Below are positions 35,906 to 47,300 of a stretch of DNA of 64,000 bases, in pieces. Made by a program: the position numbers and the translations under genes. The stretch's first letter is position 1; the number at the start of each line of letters is the position of its first letter. The DNA comes from Gigantopelta aegis (Eukaryota > Mollusca > Gastropoda > Neomphalida > Peltospiridae): the NCBI RefSeq assembly GCF_016097555.1, contig NC_054704.1, positions 2,872,891-2,936,890 of the forward strand, given 5' to 3'. The notes under the pieces were generated by a model. It searched no databases, was not told the DNA's origin, and saw only the letters and a program-made list of their open reading frames with translations.

Positions 35906-37574
35906 TGTATAATTTTATAAAATTTAATACAGTAAAAAAAGAAAAAAGGTTTTATTAGGGGGGCATTTCCCTCCCCTACACTATGCCACTATTGTGCTCT
36001 AGTGATGTTGTTAAACAAAACAAACTTTTTAACTGTTCATTTGCTTAGTTTCTTCCCTTTCTGTTATGTACATGCATGTATCATTCCCGATCTGTTATTT
36101 CCAAGTTAATTTCCAAGCGTGTGGTTGACAAAAATGGGTTCATCATGTCAACGGGGGTGGGAGGGTGCACCAACCATGCTCCCATAATTCTTCCCTGCAT
36201 TGTAACGAAACAAAGTAGTGTCTAGGTGACAGAAAATGTTAAAGTGTCTTTTGTTTAACAACACCACTAGAGCACATTCAGGGCTAGCTCTGGCACTCAC
36301 CAAATTTGCCAACTGCGAATTTTGAAAGTAGTTGGCAAATTTATTTTAATTTGGCGAAATAATTTCATGTAAAAATTGACATTTTTTAGAAAGTAACTGG
36401 CGATTTCTGCAATTTTTGAAGTTTAATAGACAATTTGGCTAAACATTTTGCTCGCCCAGAACTAGCCCCGACATTAATTAATAATTGGCTATTGGTTGTC
36501 AAACATTTGGTAATTCTGACATGTAGTCATCAGAGGAAACCCACTACATTTTTCCTAATCCAGCAAGGGATCTTTTATATATGCACTTTCCCAGAGACAG
36601 GGAAGCACATACCATAGCCTTTGACCAGTTGTTGTTTAATCAGTTGAATGGATCCACCAAAGTGGTTCGATCCTGCAACTGAAGTACCTCAAGCAAGCCA
36701 AATACCACTCCAGGTGGTGGTGAATATTCAAGTTGTGTATGTTGTTTCTGTGTGCTTCTTTTGTTGTTGTTGATTTTATTGTTTTGTGTGGAGGGTACAA
36801 TGTTGTTCAATATCGAATGAATGCAGGTAATGTTGTGGTTCAAAGCAAAAAATTATTTTACTATGTTTTATTTTCAGATGAGGGATGAGGACCCTCTACA
36901 TGACTGTGTTCGCATATACCCCAAACCTTCCACAATTCAATATGAACATGTCACTATATTTTGCTTCATGGTGCGGTTTCCACACTAACATAATTACACA
37001 GCAGTGTGAACCCGTAGCAGTGCAGAAACCTTTGCGGTTTTCATTGCGGTATCCGCACGATGTTGGTTTGAACCGACTATTATGATATAAAAGGAAACAT
37101 GACATCATATCAATTACATCACATACGTCGGAAGCTTCCTCCCCTACACAAATCTTTTTTATAAATAATTTCATTTTGTTTGACCTAAGAAAAGTAAAAG
37201 TGTTTTGGAAATAACAACAAAACAACCCGCTATTTTTGTGTCCAATTTAGAAAACAATCCGCTCAGAAATAAACAACTTGTAGCATGAAAAATAAATTAC
37301 TGACAAAAAACATTTTTTGTAGAGATTGGGACGGGGTATAGTTGAACGATTAGGCCCTATGTGGAGAAGAAATACTTCACGATGGTCAGTGGTTAAAACC
37401 CGAAACTACAACCTCTGAACCTGCACTTTGAAGTTTGAGTTTGAACCCACCTCCAGCACTTGGGGTTCGTTTTCGTACTAAACGTGGTCGTGAACCAACC
37501 GGCACAATCCCAACTGGAAGACCAATTCCATTTGGTAGAGTTCCTGCAACTCTTGCTTTGAGTTTTGCGTTCAT
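32447..37574 (-). CDS. SDS22-like leucine-rich-repeat protein, two exons
   Basis: Exon 1 is 37574-37451: ATG with an in-frame TAA six bases upstream, donor GTGGGT, phase 1. Exon 2 is 33873-32447 after acceptor TTTTGTAG. The join restores Ala, and the product is about 516 residues. The N-terminal 110 residues are basic and Ser-rich (RPRLVRKRTPSAG, SSPKRKSRSPSTN). About ten leucine-rich repeats of the 22-residue SDS22 type follow (LKILDLSCNHLKKIDGL, LRELKLYGNEIEAIENL), closed by an LRR cap (LPEIEVVDGAVV). A short helical segment (QIKAFDEQFKSMENSISSRF) and a Ser/Pro tail end it. Such proteins act as scaffolds, often for PP1 or in cilia and centrosomes. I could not name an orthologue. The 3.6-kb intron holds SINEs and MITEs. 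Confidence 0.85.
33900..34149 (-). mobile_element. SINE, minus strand, in LRR gene intron
   Basis: On minus: tRNA-like head ending GTGGGATCGATCCCCAC, TGGGCCCATTAGGCTATTTC, the core, then TTTGACATCCAGTGTGGTCT and the GTTAAT-type tail. Its 3' end lies only 27 bp upstream, in transcript sense, of the exon 2 acceptor side. Confidence 0.8.
35640..36030 (+). mobile_element. SINE split by a nested element
   Basis: CCAGTGCTCCACAACTGGTA, the core at about 35705-35735 and TGATGATTAATAAATCAATG lie left of the insert. GTGCTCTAGTGATGTTGTTA lies right of it. Together they make the dominant SINE on +, without the head. Confidence 0.75.
35791..35991. mobile_element. Nested MITE with GGCATAG ends
   Basis: Begins CACTGGCATAGCCAGGATTT and ends CTACACTATGCCACTATT, short inverted repeats (AGTGGCATAG type), with G-rich and C-rich inner flanks and a (TATG)n run. 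GTG flanks both sides inside the SINE. Partial relatives of this end occur near 2399 and 3010. Confidence 0.6.
36246..36720 (-). mobile_element. SINE, minus strand, with nested MITE
   Basis: Tail at 36250-36280 (TTTAACAACACCACTAGAGC on +), the body resuming after the nested element at 36470, core at about 36570, and a tRNA-like head with GGTTCGATCC (36665-36674, + sense). Confidence 0.75.
36281..36469. mobile_element. Nested 189-bp MITE
   Basis: Ends GGGCTAGCTCTGG and CCAGAACTAGCCCC are inverted repeats. The interior has CCAAATTTGCCAACTGCGAA. It interrupts the SINE just after GAGCACATT. Confidence 0.7.
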
Positions 37575-38700
37575 TGTTTAAATGTACAAGGGGTAAAAAG
37601 GCATCTAATGGAAATCATACATTTTTGTTTATCGTGGTGCTAAGGAGCCATATTGTTAACTGTTTGTTTTGTATGATCCGCCTAGTCGGTGCCAGTCGAT
37701 TTGCAAGGTCTCACTACACAATATATTTTTACTGGCAAGTCAGACAGTTTTAGTACTTATCAAAATGAACCACCATGTTTTTGCTTATTTCATGTTTTAT
37801 GAGAATCCTTGGAATGAAAACCCGAAAACTGTCATAGCATTATGATGATCTGTTATTATATACAAATAAAAAGTATAATAACCTTGAAAACGTTGCCATT
37901 TACTGATGAAAAATTAAGTTATCACAGTGACAATGTAATATTCACGCACGCACGCATGCGCGCGCGCACAATCAAACATCCCTAGAAATATGAAATAGAC
38001 TATACACTACACAAGATATGATCACCTGATAAATACAAGGTGTAATAATACAATCAATTCCATGTACTGGTATTGTCTGTTTCAAACTTGCAAGGGTTTT
38101 GGCACACACACAAAAAAAATAATGTTTTAATCATCTATAAAAAGCGACTTTTTACATGCTTAGCCTATTATGTCATTTATTTGTAACATATATCATGACA
38201 ATGTTTTTTACAGTTTTAAATTTGATATCCAAGCTCAGGACAGAAGCAAAAACACCTAACTTGGATCAGGCCAGCGTCGTTGTCTATGACAATTAGCAAT
38301 TTATCGCTGTCAAAAGAAGGGTGTTGAGGGCATCGCACCTAACTACATGTAGGTATTAAGAACATGTTTCATTTATTATAAGCGTGAATACCTGTATACA
38401 GTTACTTTTCAAAAGTCGTTACAACCAACAGTCGAGGGACCCCGCATGGCCAAATAAAGCTTAACGGAAATTGATTTTAAGGCGTATACACGACGTCAAA
38501 TCGGTTACTTTCTCACTTAAGACATAGCGGGCCGCTACGCGATATGCCTCTGGGAATCCTTGATACTACTAATTGCAGTGTAATTACTCATAAACAATAT
38601 ACACTTTTTACGGCGCACGTGTAATAGAAACCATAACATACATCAAGATTTCGAATCTATTAGCATATTTCATATTGTATATCTGCACAAGAATGAAGCT
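36840..38700. other. Region around LRR exon 1; no other gene seen
   Basis: Apart from exon 1 (37451-37574) nothing coding was recognised. An alternating CG/CA tract at about 37943-37970 (CACGCACGCACGCATGCGCG) could adopt Z-form DNA. A promoter for the LRR gene is expected near 37600-37750, but no TATA box is clear. Confidence 0.5.
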
Positions 38701-38710
38701 ATGATAGTCA

Positions 38711-39005
38711 GTTTGTTTTGTTTAACGACGCCGGAGTCCTCTAGAGCACATTAATTAATCAACGGCTATTGGATTTCAAACAATTAAATATTGATAATTC
38801 TAACAAGTAGCTAGTCTTTAGACGAAAATTGTTACATTTTTCCAATGGGTGCTAGGGATCTGTTAAATGCAATTTCCTACAGACCGGACAGCACACCCAT
38901 GGCTTTTGATATACCAACCCCAGGACATTGGTTGTGATGGGAACACGACCAATAGGTCTGCCGAGGAGGTTCGATTCTATGATCTAAGTATCCGTGGCGC
39001 CAAAG
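38711..39005 (-). mobile_element. SINE, minus strand, diverged
   Basis: Tail (TTTAACGACGCCGGAGTCCT on +), ATTAATTAATCAACGGCTAT, core near 38850 and a degenerate head with GGTTCGATTCTATGATC near 38970. More diverged than the other copies. Confidence 0.7.
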
Positions 39006-39418
39006 TTGTGGAAGTCGTTAATGGGTATTCAGTCATTACCTATTGACTTTCAGGTGCTTTAAAAACCTGTCTACAGCTCCCGTAAACAAATCTGAATGCG
39101 TATGCGAACTGCATAACCGTACAAGATGGGGATTCGACTGCTCCGCCCCCACCCCACCCCATCCTCCTCCCTCAATGCTGGAGCAAACTATATCATTGTA
39201 TTCACAATGTATGGCTGCATGTTTGGTAGTAATGCAATTTGTACTACATCTCATATTTTGGCTTAAATTACTATTAATATATATTTTAATTTACTAATTT
39301 ATTCCAAATTATTTGTTCTGACGCAAATTAGAACTCGTGCCCAGGATGGACGAGCCTGAACCTTCTATGGATATGGGCACGTTAATAGTTTTCCTTCCTT
39401 CCTTCCTTTCAGTAAGGG

Positions 39419-39712
39419 GCGGTGTGGGATTTGTCCTCGTCGGTGGACCCATTGGGCTATTTCTCGTTACAGCCAGTACACCACGACTGGTATATCAAAG
39501 GCCGTGGTATGTACTACCCTGTCTGTGGGATAGTGCATATAAAAGATTCCTTGATGTTAATCGGAAATAGTAGCCCATGAAGTGGCGACAGCGGGTTTCC
39601 TCTCTCAATATCTGTGTGGTCCTTAACCATATGTCTGACGCCATATAACCGTAAATAAAATGTGTTGAGTGCGTCGTTAAATAAAACATGTCTTTCTTTC
39701 TTTTCCTTTCAG
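39419..39712 (+). mobile_element. SINE, plus strand, long 3' tail type
   Basis: Has CATTGGGCTATTTCTCGTTA, the core, TAGTGGCGACAGCGGGTTTCC-like sequence written here as GTGGCGACAGCGGG, then CCATATAACCGTAAATAAAA and GTGCGTCGTTAAATAAAAC, ending in (TTTC)n. Confidence 0.8.
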
Positions 39713-39973
39713 TAATGCAACTTATATATGAATAAACATTTTTGCTTAATTCGTGCAGCAAAAAAAAATCAGTCTTCCACCATCACCCTCACACCACCAC
39801 TCCCCTCCCCGAAAGGTAGCCGCTATGCTTATGACGACGAATGTGCATATATTGAAAGGAAGAAGCCCCTTTAAAACCTTATGGCTCGTTTACTTCATAT
39901 ATTGATTAAAATTAATTGATAAAATCATAATGTAATTTAATATGACTGAGTTTGTTGAAATATGTTGAGGTAT

Positions 39974-40373
39974 CATGGGCGGATCCAGGTAATATTTTTA
40001 GGGGGGGGACCAAAAAAGAAGGGCACATTGACTCGTCAAAAGGGCACCTTACTACAAGTTTTGATATTGACAATTAATATGAATTCCTACAGTTCTACGT
40101 CATAATATACTAGCAATAATGAAGTAAATTGGCGTCACTCGCGTTAGAACCTCAATGGGGCCCCATTGAGACTCAATAACACAGACACATATCTGCAAGC
40201 TTGCGCATGTACACGAAAATCTTGATTTCATTTATCTACAATATAATTATTGTTTACTTAAAAAAAAAAAAATTCTACAAACAAAAAGGGCACTTGGACA
40301 TTTTGAGGGCACTTGAACAATTTTTTTGGGGGGACGCGTCCCCCTGGTCCCCCCCCCCTTGGATCCGCCCATG
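39974..40373. mobile_element. 400-bp MITE with GGATCC ends
   Basis: Perfect ends CATGGGCGGATCCA and TGGATCCGCCCATG. GGTAT is duplicated on both sides (39969-39973, 40374-40378). Interior has G-rich and C-rich flanks, a purine run and GGGCAC repeats, but no coding sequence. Confidence 0.85.
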
Positions 40374-40479
40374 GGTATGCTTTTGTTTGTATGTGTATGT
40401 AAAGTAAATAGATATGTATATAATATAAACTACATACGTAGGTGAAAAGCGGACAATGACATAGAAAATGTTCTGCGTC

Positions 40480-40775
40480 TTCAATAGTACTGGGTTCGCA
40501 GCTCGGTACCGGCTCCCACCGACTTCTCTCTCAATAACCACTAACCCACTGTCCGAGACAGACAGCCCAGATAGCTGAGGTGTGTGCCCAGGCCAGCGTA
40601 CTTGAACCTTAATTGGATATGAGAACGAAAATAAGTTGGCATGAATTAACCACTAACAGCTAACCCAGTGTCCTGGACACATACCTCAGCTATCTGGACT
40701 GTCTGTCCAGGACAGCGTACTTTAACCTTAATTGGATATAAGCACGAAAATAAGATGACATGAAACATACATGAA
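40480..40775 (+). mobile_element. SINE-type tail duplicated in tandem with an internal inversion
   Basis: Two units of about 115 bp share ACCACTAAC at the start and CTTAATTGGATATRAGMACG at the end. The middle of unit 1 (CCCAGATAGCTGAGGTGTGT) is present in unit 2 only as its reverse complement (ACATACCTCAGCTATCTGGA). Confidence 0.7.
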
Positions 40776-41346
40776 TGAGTGGAGTGCAACCTAACGACGT
40801 GTTATGTGGATTAGAGTTGTTTGCCCATGACTTGATGTCGCCATTTTTACTTGATTTAGGCTGTGTAACATATGCTTTTAGTAAATTTCCACATTTCAGT
40901 GGGGTTTTGGGAATATATGGCTAACAAGATGTATTTATTGAATACACTGATTTGCACGTTTTCAACTGACACGAGACATGGAACACCAATTTCTTGGGTT
41001 TTTACATAACCCTGAATCGAACAGACTGGCAGAATTATTTTGGGCTTCGCCCGTACACGAAAAAGCCTTTTAAAGGTCTATTCTGGAGTTGAGCGTTTGT
41101 TGGAGTTGATGGCACCCACGTTTCAAAATGATTAATCAGCGTCATAGTATAACACAGGAACATTGTTTTGCTAGTGTCGAATCCTAGTGTGATGAGAAAA
41201 CTTTTTGTTTGGTAGAAAGATGGAGACTAAAGTAAAACCATGAAATGTCTGTACATAACAAGAGTTGTCCTTGTGTATTCATTATTGTAAATTTGTTTAA
41301 ATAGATTAATCAGTTTTCAATGTGTATGTGTAAGTAGATGTAAATA

Positions 41347-44300
41347 ATGGGTGATCCACATGCTAGAAAAAGTGCTGCCGTTACGAGACTTCGACATCAT
41401 TTACGCAAGAAACGAGAATCTCTTGCTGACCATTTTGACTTCAAAATGTACATCATCTTTCATTTTAAAGACAAGGTAATTTTGTCATTTATTAATGTAA
41501 ACTATAGGTAATCTTTAACCGTTGATTAACATTTGACATGTCTGTTGTTATTATTAAGGGTGTATTTAATATTTGACATCAACTAAAGTCCTAACCAGAT
41601 TGTTAACAACTACAATAAATTAATCTCTTACCTTTAAAGGGAGAGTAGACTCAAACATGAGCCTTGTGTGTTGGAAAGTTGCATACCTGGACCACCAACA
41701 CATACTAACACTTCAACAAATAAAAAACGCATAAACCTGATTATTCCTGCTAACTGGGGAAAGCTATTTTCTTTTCTTTTTTGACGCATCCTGTACTCTA
41801 GCTTGGGACCAACTCCTGTATGTAGAGTAAACAAAAGCAGTAATTTACAAGGCGCTTCTCTTTGATCAACCTGACAAGTAAAACAACATAAATGATGTGA
41901 TAATATAATAAACTATTTAACTAAATATATTTCAAGTTGCATGAATGGAATGAAATGGGGGTTATAGTATTTTTCTCTTTTAAATAATCCAAAGGAAAAA
42001 TGTACACTATTAGGCCTATTGGTATGCTACATTGGAGCAAACACGACAGTCCACGATACCCAAGTGATAATTTTCTTTTCTTTGGGACTATGTAATTGGT
42101 CAGTTCTGTGATTTTAGATGGGGAAAGTCTACTTAATCAATAGTTTTACAGAACTATTTACAGAAATAAACCATGTCCATTACCATTTTAGGGGTTACAG
42201 GTAAGATTACACAATACCAGTATGCATTTTTGTGTCTAGACAGAGTCAGTTAATAGGCTCGTCTGGTTTCTAATCAAATACACACCTGCCAATCAGGAAT
42301 CACAAGTAGAGGCAACTAACAGAATAGACCAATTAACTAAGAAAACACTGTGTATCATTTCAGTACGTAGGTTAATACATGGACAAAACATGGTATAATT
42401 ATTGCGACTTGTTGTGTAGCCACTTCGACAATGGTGGTTTATTTTGTATTGAAAAATAATATATATATATATGTACTTATTGCTGGCTTACTGGGATGTA
42501 TATTATTACAGAATATTGCAATGCATGACTATTTTATCATCCCGCAAAAAACAGGTAGATTTGTTTCTCTAGTTCTAAGACTCATTCCTGATGTTACGTG
42601 TTAAGTATTACATGACCACCGACTCGCCACTGGAATGGAACAAAATGGCTGTGCCCGTTATATCTAACACTGCCATCGTATTTAACCGTTTTATTAATTA
42701 AATATAATAATATACTTGTTCATATTAAGCAGTAATGTGCATTATATATTGTTGAATATGCATTCCAGTCCAAAAGCTTTGCTTTAGCCTTCCTTTAATT
42801 ACTGTTAGATATCCCCAAATTTTGTCCAGACACAAATTGTGGAAAAAAACATTACAATAACATAGATTCCACATTCATACCTCCCCCCCCCCCCCTTTTT
42901 TTTCCCCCTTCTTTTTAAAAAAAAGTGATTCAGTGAACAATATTATAATATGATAAAGATACATTACACTCATAGGGTTTTTAATTGACATTTGGCTAAT
43001 TTTCTGAGGCAACCTTTATTGACTCTGGGCAAAGTTTTATAAATTTACACAGGTAATCTATAAGGTGACCATCAATTTTAAACAAAATGATTTACTTGAA
43101 AATTGAAAATGTGAGATAAAACAAGTTGTTAACTCCATTTGTTTATTTAACTATGTACTAGTACGTTTGTCCATTCAGTGCAGTCATTTGAGGGATGATT
43201 AAAGTGATACGGTCCAGCTGGCTACCACAAATTTCATCCCTGCTTTAATAGTGTCATTGGTTGTGGCAAGATTTTTCTTATTGTAACTTGTGTCTCTTCT
43301 TTACAGAAGAAAAATGTAGCAATGTTTGAAGTAGCAGAAGTTGTTCCTGTGATGACTAATAACTATGAAGAATGTATTCTTAAAGGTGTCAAAGTAAGTC
43401 AATGTGATGACTGTTTTCTGGCCACCGTGTCTTTAAAAAAACGTGATGAAGTTAATTAGTTTATAATCATTTCATACATAACATGGGCAAAGTCATTTGG
43501 TACCATGGGTTTTTGGTTGTTTCATGCCAGTGATTTAGTAGTACTGATTTTTACCATTTTGTAGTTTACTATATTTGGTAATTTTGTACCATCTTCACAA
43601 ACTAACGTTTGCAGGAATAAAGCGAATCTATTGTCAAACTTCATTGGGTCATATCACTGGAAGGCCATGAACAATGGGGACTAATAAGTGCAATATTGTT
43701 CCAATAGCACTGAGAGTGCTTAGCTGTACCCAGCCTATTTGCCATCATAAAACCAGGTACTAGTACTTCATGGCTCGACCTTAGCAGTTGCCCGGGGTGT
43801 TTTGGCTATGGATGTTACTCGGGCTACTAGATAAAAAAATTTGCACATCCCATTACTCTGCAATTAACAAGACGCTTAAACACCTAAAAAAACCCACCTT
43901 AACATCTTTAAATAAAGATAAATGATTTAGCTTTTCTCTCTCTTTTTATTTTTTTTTATTTATTTATTAAAATTATTGGGCTACCAATTTTTACCGAGTT
44001 ACAACAGATTTTATAACCTAGTAGACTGGTGGGCTACCACGTTACGGTCAAGGCCTGTGTAACTGTGATTGAGCTGGACATTACATTATTAGTAGGACAG
44101 CTGTACTGCCTTGAGTGTCTTTTTCTATTGTATATGGCTTTGAGGTGAACTGAACTTAACAACTTAAACATTTTGCATCAAAGTGCTGTTCGATCTTTGT
44201 TTTATTGTGGTGAAGTTTATGAGACCAAAACAAGTTCTTAAACACAGCTTTTGGAATACTTCTGTAAATGTGACCTCAATATAAAAAGTTATATGTATAT

Positions 44301-47300
44301 ATATATATACTCTTCAAAAAAAGTAGGGGAACCTGAAATATTAATGTTAATAACAACTATTAGACCGAACATACGTTTTGACCACAGACATCCTAGTAAA
44401 GAACATTCAGGTCTGTTTATCAACACACCTAAACACATTCCATAGTTTGCACATGCATCACACAGTTGCCCCATACACATACGTGGGGTGTCATTCTCGA
44501 TTTTGACGATTTCCAGGAAGGTTGATTAATCACTGTGGAACATTATTTCTGTCAATCTTTTTCATTCTGTTGATCATACAGTTGTTACTGTTTTGTTTTT
44601 AGTCATTTTTATTGTTTGAATTTGCAATTTACTGATTAAAAAAAAGCAATATTTAAAATTTCACTTCTGACCCCAATCGTCCTTCAAGATCTTTGGTGGT
44701 CATAAAACCTACTGTAATACTTGTAATGTATAAGAGTTCCCCTACTTTTTTTGAAGAGTATATATATATATATGTGTGTGTATGTGTTATTAAAAGTTAG
44801 TAATTTTTGTTATGAATGTGGTTTGTTAAACCTGTGTTCAAGATCATCTGTAGATGTTTGTTTGGTTTCAGGATGAAGCCTACTCCTATGAGAGCTCACG
44901 AGAACTACTGGACAAGGACGTCGTGCAGTTACACGCCCCACGGTGGCAGTCCATGCGCAGGGTGCGTTGTCTACTTAACGAGCAGTCCTAACACGGCTCG
45001 AAATTCAGCTTCTATAATTTTACTTCAGAAGCAAATTATACAACTTGAAAAGCAGTTAAACAAAGTAATCTGGAAATTAAACAACTTATTACACTTAATG
45101 TATGACTTTTATTAACAGCAATGCAGAAAATTTAAGACATACACAGATAAAAACGTTTTATTTTTATTATCACTCGTGAAAATTTAGTCATTCTGGATAT
45201 ATGAGGAATACTGTGAAAAGTATAGTAGAAAGCAAAAGGTACTCCTGAAACTGATTATCAGAGCATGCTGTGCCTTTTGAGCAGCATTCGCTTCGGCCTC
45301 CTGAATTCAGAGCCCTGTCTAAACACTGAATCACCATTTAGAATTCGGAAAATTGTCTTGGCAAAAAATATTAAGACAAAGCACTTTGCCTTGATGTATT
45401 TTAAATATTTATGTTAATGTCAGCAAAAGACATGCTGACTTTATTTTCACATCGGAGTTTACATTGGCAGTAGTCATGACTTGCAACACATTTTTATTAT
45501 GTATAAGTACATGCTATTTAGGTCATACTTTGCTGTTGGATTTTGTAATATAGTTAAAATATTGGTTAACATAACTGACAAAACTGTGATGAGTAATTGA
45601 GTCCTGAACTAAGACTTGACTATGTAAATGACTGGTTTTCTTTTTCACAGGATGTCATAGGGTGCACAACCGAGATGGATTTTTTCTTGTGGCCCCGTAA
45701 TGACATTGACAGAATTGAATGTCATCTGTTCTCCCGCTGGAAAGGGGACCACGCACCGTTCAGACCCGTCATGGTAAGGCCTGCGTTAGTTACACATTGA
45801 CTGGCCTCAGTGGCATAGTGGTTAGGCCATTGGTCTACATGCTGGTAGGTACTGGGTTCGGTTCCTAGTCGAGGCATGGGATTTTTAATCCAGATACCGA
45901 CTCCAAACCTTGAGTGAGTGCTCCGCAAGGCTCAATGGGTAGGTGTAAACCACTTGCACCGACCAGTGATCCATAACTGGTTCAACAAAGGCCATGGTTT
46001 GTGCTATCCTGCCTGTCGGAAGCGCAAATAAAAGATCCCTTGCTGCCAATCGTAAGAGTAGCCCATGTAGTGGCGACAGCGGGTTTCCTCTCAAAATCTG
46101 TGTGGTCCTTAACTATATGTCTGATGCCATATAACCGTAAATAAAATGTGTTGAGTGCGTCGTTAAATAAAACACTTCTTTCTTTCTTTGAACTACAAAA
46201 TCTTCTGTGCTACTCTGGTGGTACAGAAACAAACTGATTTTGACTTTCAGTACTGATATATGATATTTTAGAATGTAATTGTTCACCACATAACCATTTG
46301 GCAGTTCTCGTGATTTTAAAGTTGCGTAAGCGACACACGAACAGAACAACAGTTCTCGTGAAATATTGTGCCCTGTCTTAAGACTGTCAGAAGAACCAAA
46401 TGTTTGACATCCAGTAGCTGATGATTAATAAACAACACTAAATGGTTTGTTACAGATCAAGTTTCAGTTTCATTGCAATACACTAGTTCTAGACAGTTTT
46501 GGCCCATGAACATAGGAGACAAAAATGTGTTTTCCAGATCTTTTTATAGATTTTTGTTTTGGCAATGCCTGAAGATACTGAGATGAAATTTTGTGTATAT
46601 CTTTATCATGTACTGTTACTGATCAAGTTTAACTTCATGGTGATTTATCCATTATTCACAGAGTTATGGCCCTTGACTTTAGGAGATATAGTAATTTGTT
46701 GGCCCAGATGAAAGCTGGTTTATAGTCAGGAATAATTATTTGCACTCAAGATCCCATATTTTTTACTCGTATCATATTAGCCACTTGGTGCATTCATTCA
46801 GCTGTAGTAGAATATGGTTAGAGGAATCTTATCAAAAGTTTTTTGCCTGACACAGGCGAAGTTTGAGTTCCGCCAGCAGGACTATGAGCGTCAGCTGATG
46901 CGACTGTTGACGAACCGTGAGCGACCGTGTCCCATCATCAGCAACCCGTCACAGACTGTGTTCCTGTTCGTCAACAAACACCAGATACAGGTTAGTATAG
47001 TCGCATAGCAGGGCTTCACACAAAACCCCAGATACAGGTTAGTATAGTCGCATAGCAGGGCTTCACACAAAACCCCAGATACAGGTTAGTATAGTCATGT
47101 AGCAGGGCTTCACACAAAACACCAGATACAGGTTAGTATAGTCGCGTAGCAGGGCTTCACACAAAACACCAGATACAGGTTAGTATAGTCACGTAGCAGG
47201 GCTTCACACAAAACACCAGATACAGGTTAGTATAGTCGCGTAGCAGGGCTTCACACAAAACACCAGATACAGGTTAGTATAGTCGCGTAGCAGGGCTTCA

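Noticed and set aside
45802-45880. tRNA gene
   Set aside because: A and B boxes are present, but the sequence continues into a SINE body and tail, recurs many times, and lacks a full cloverleaf.
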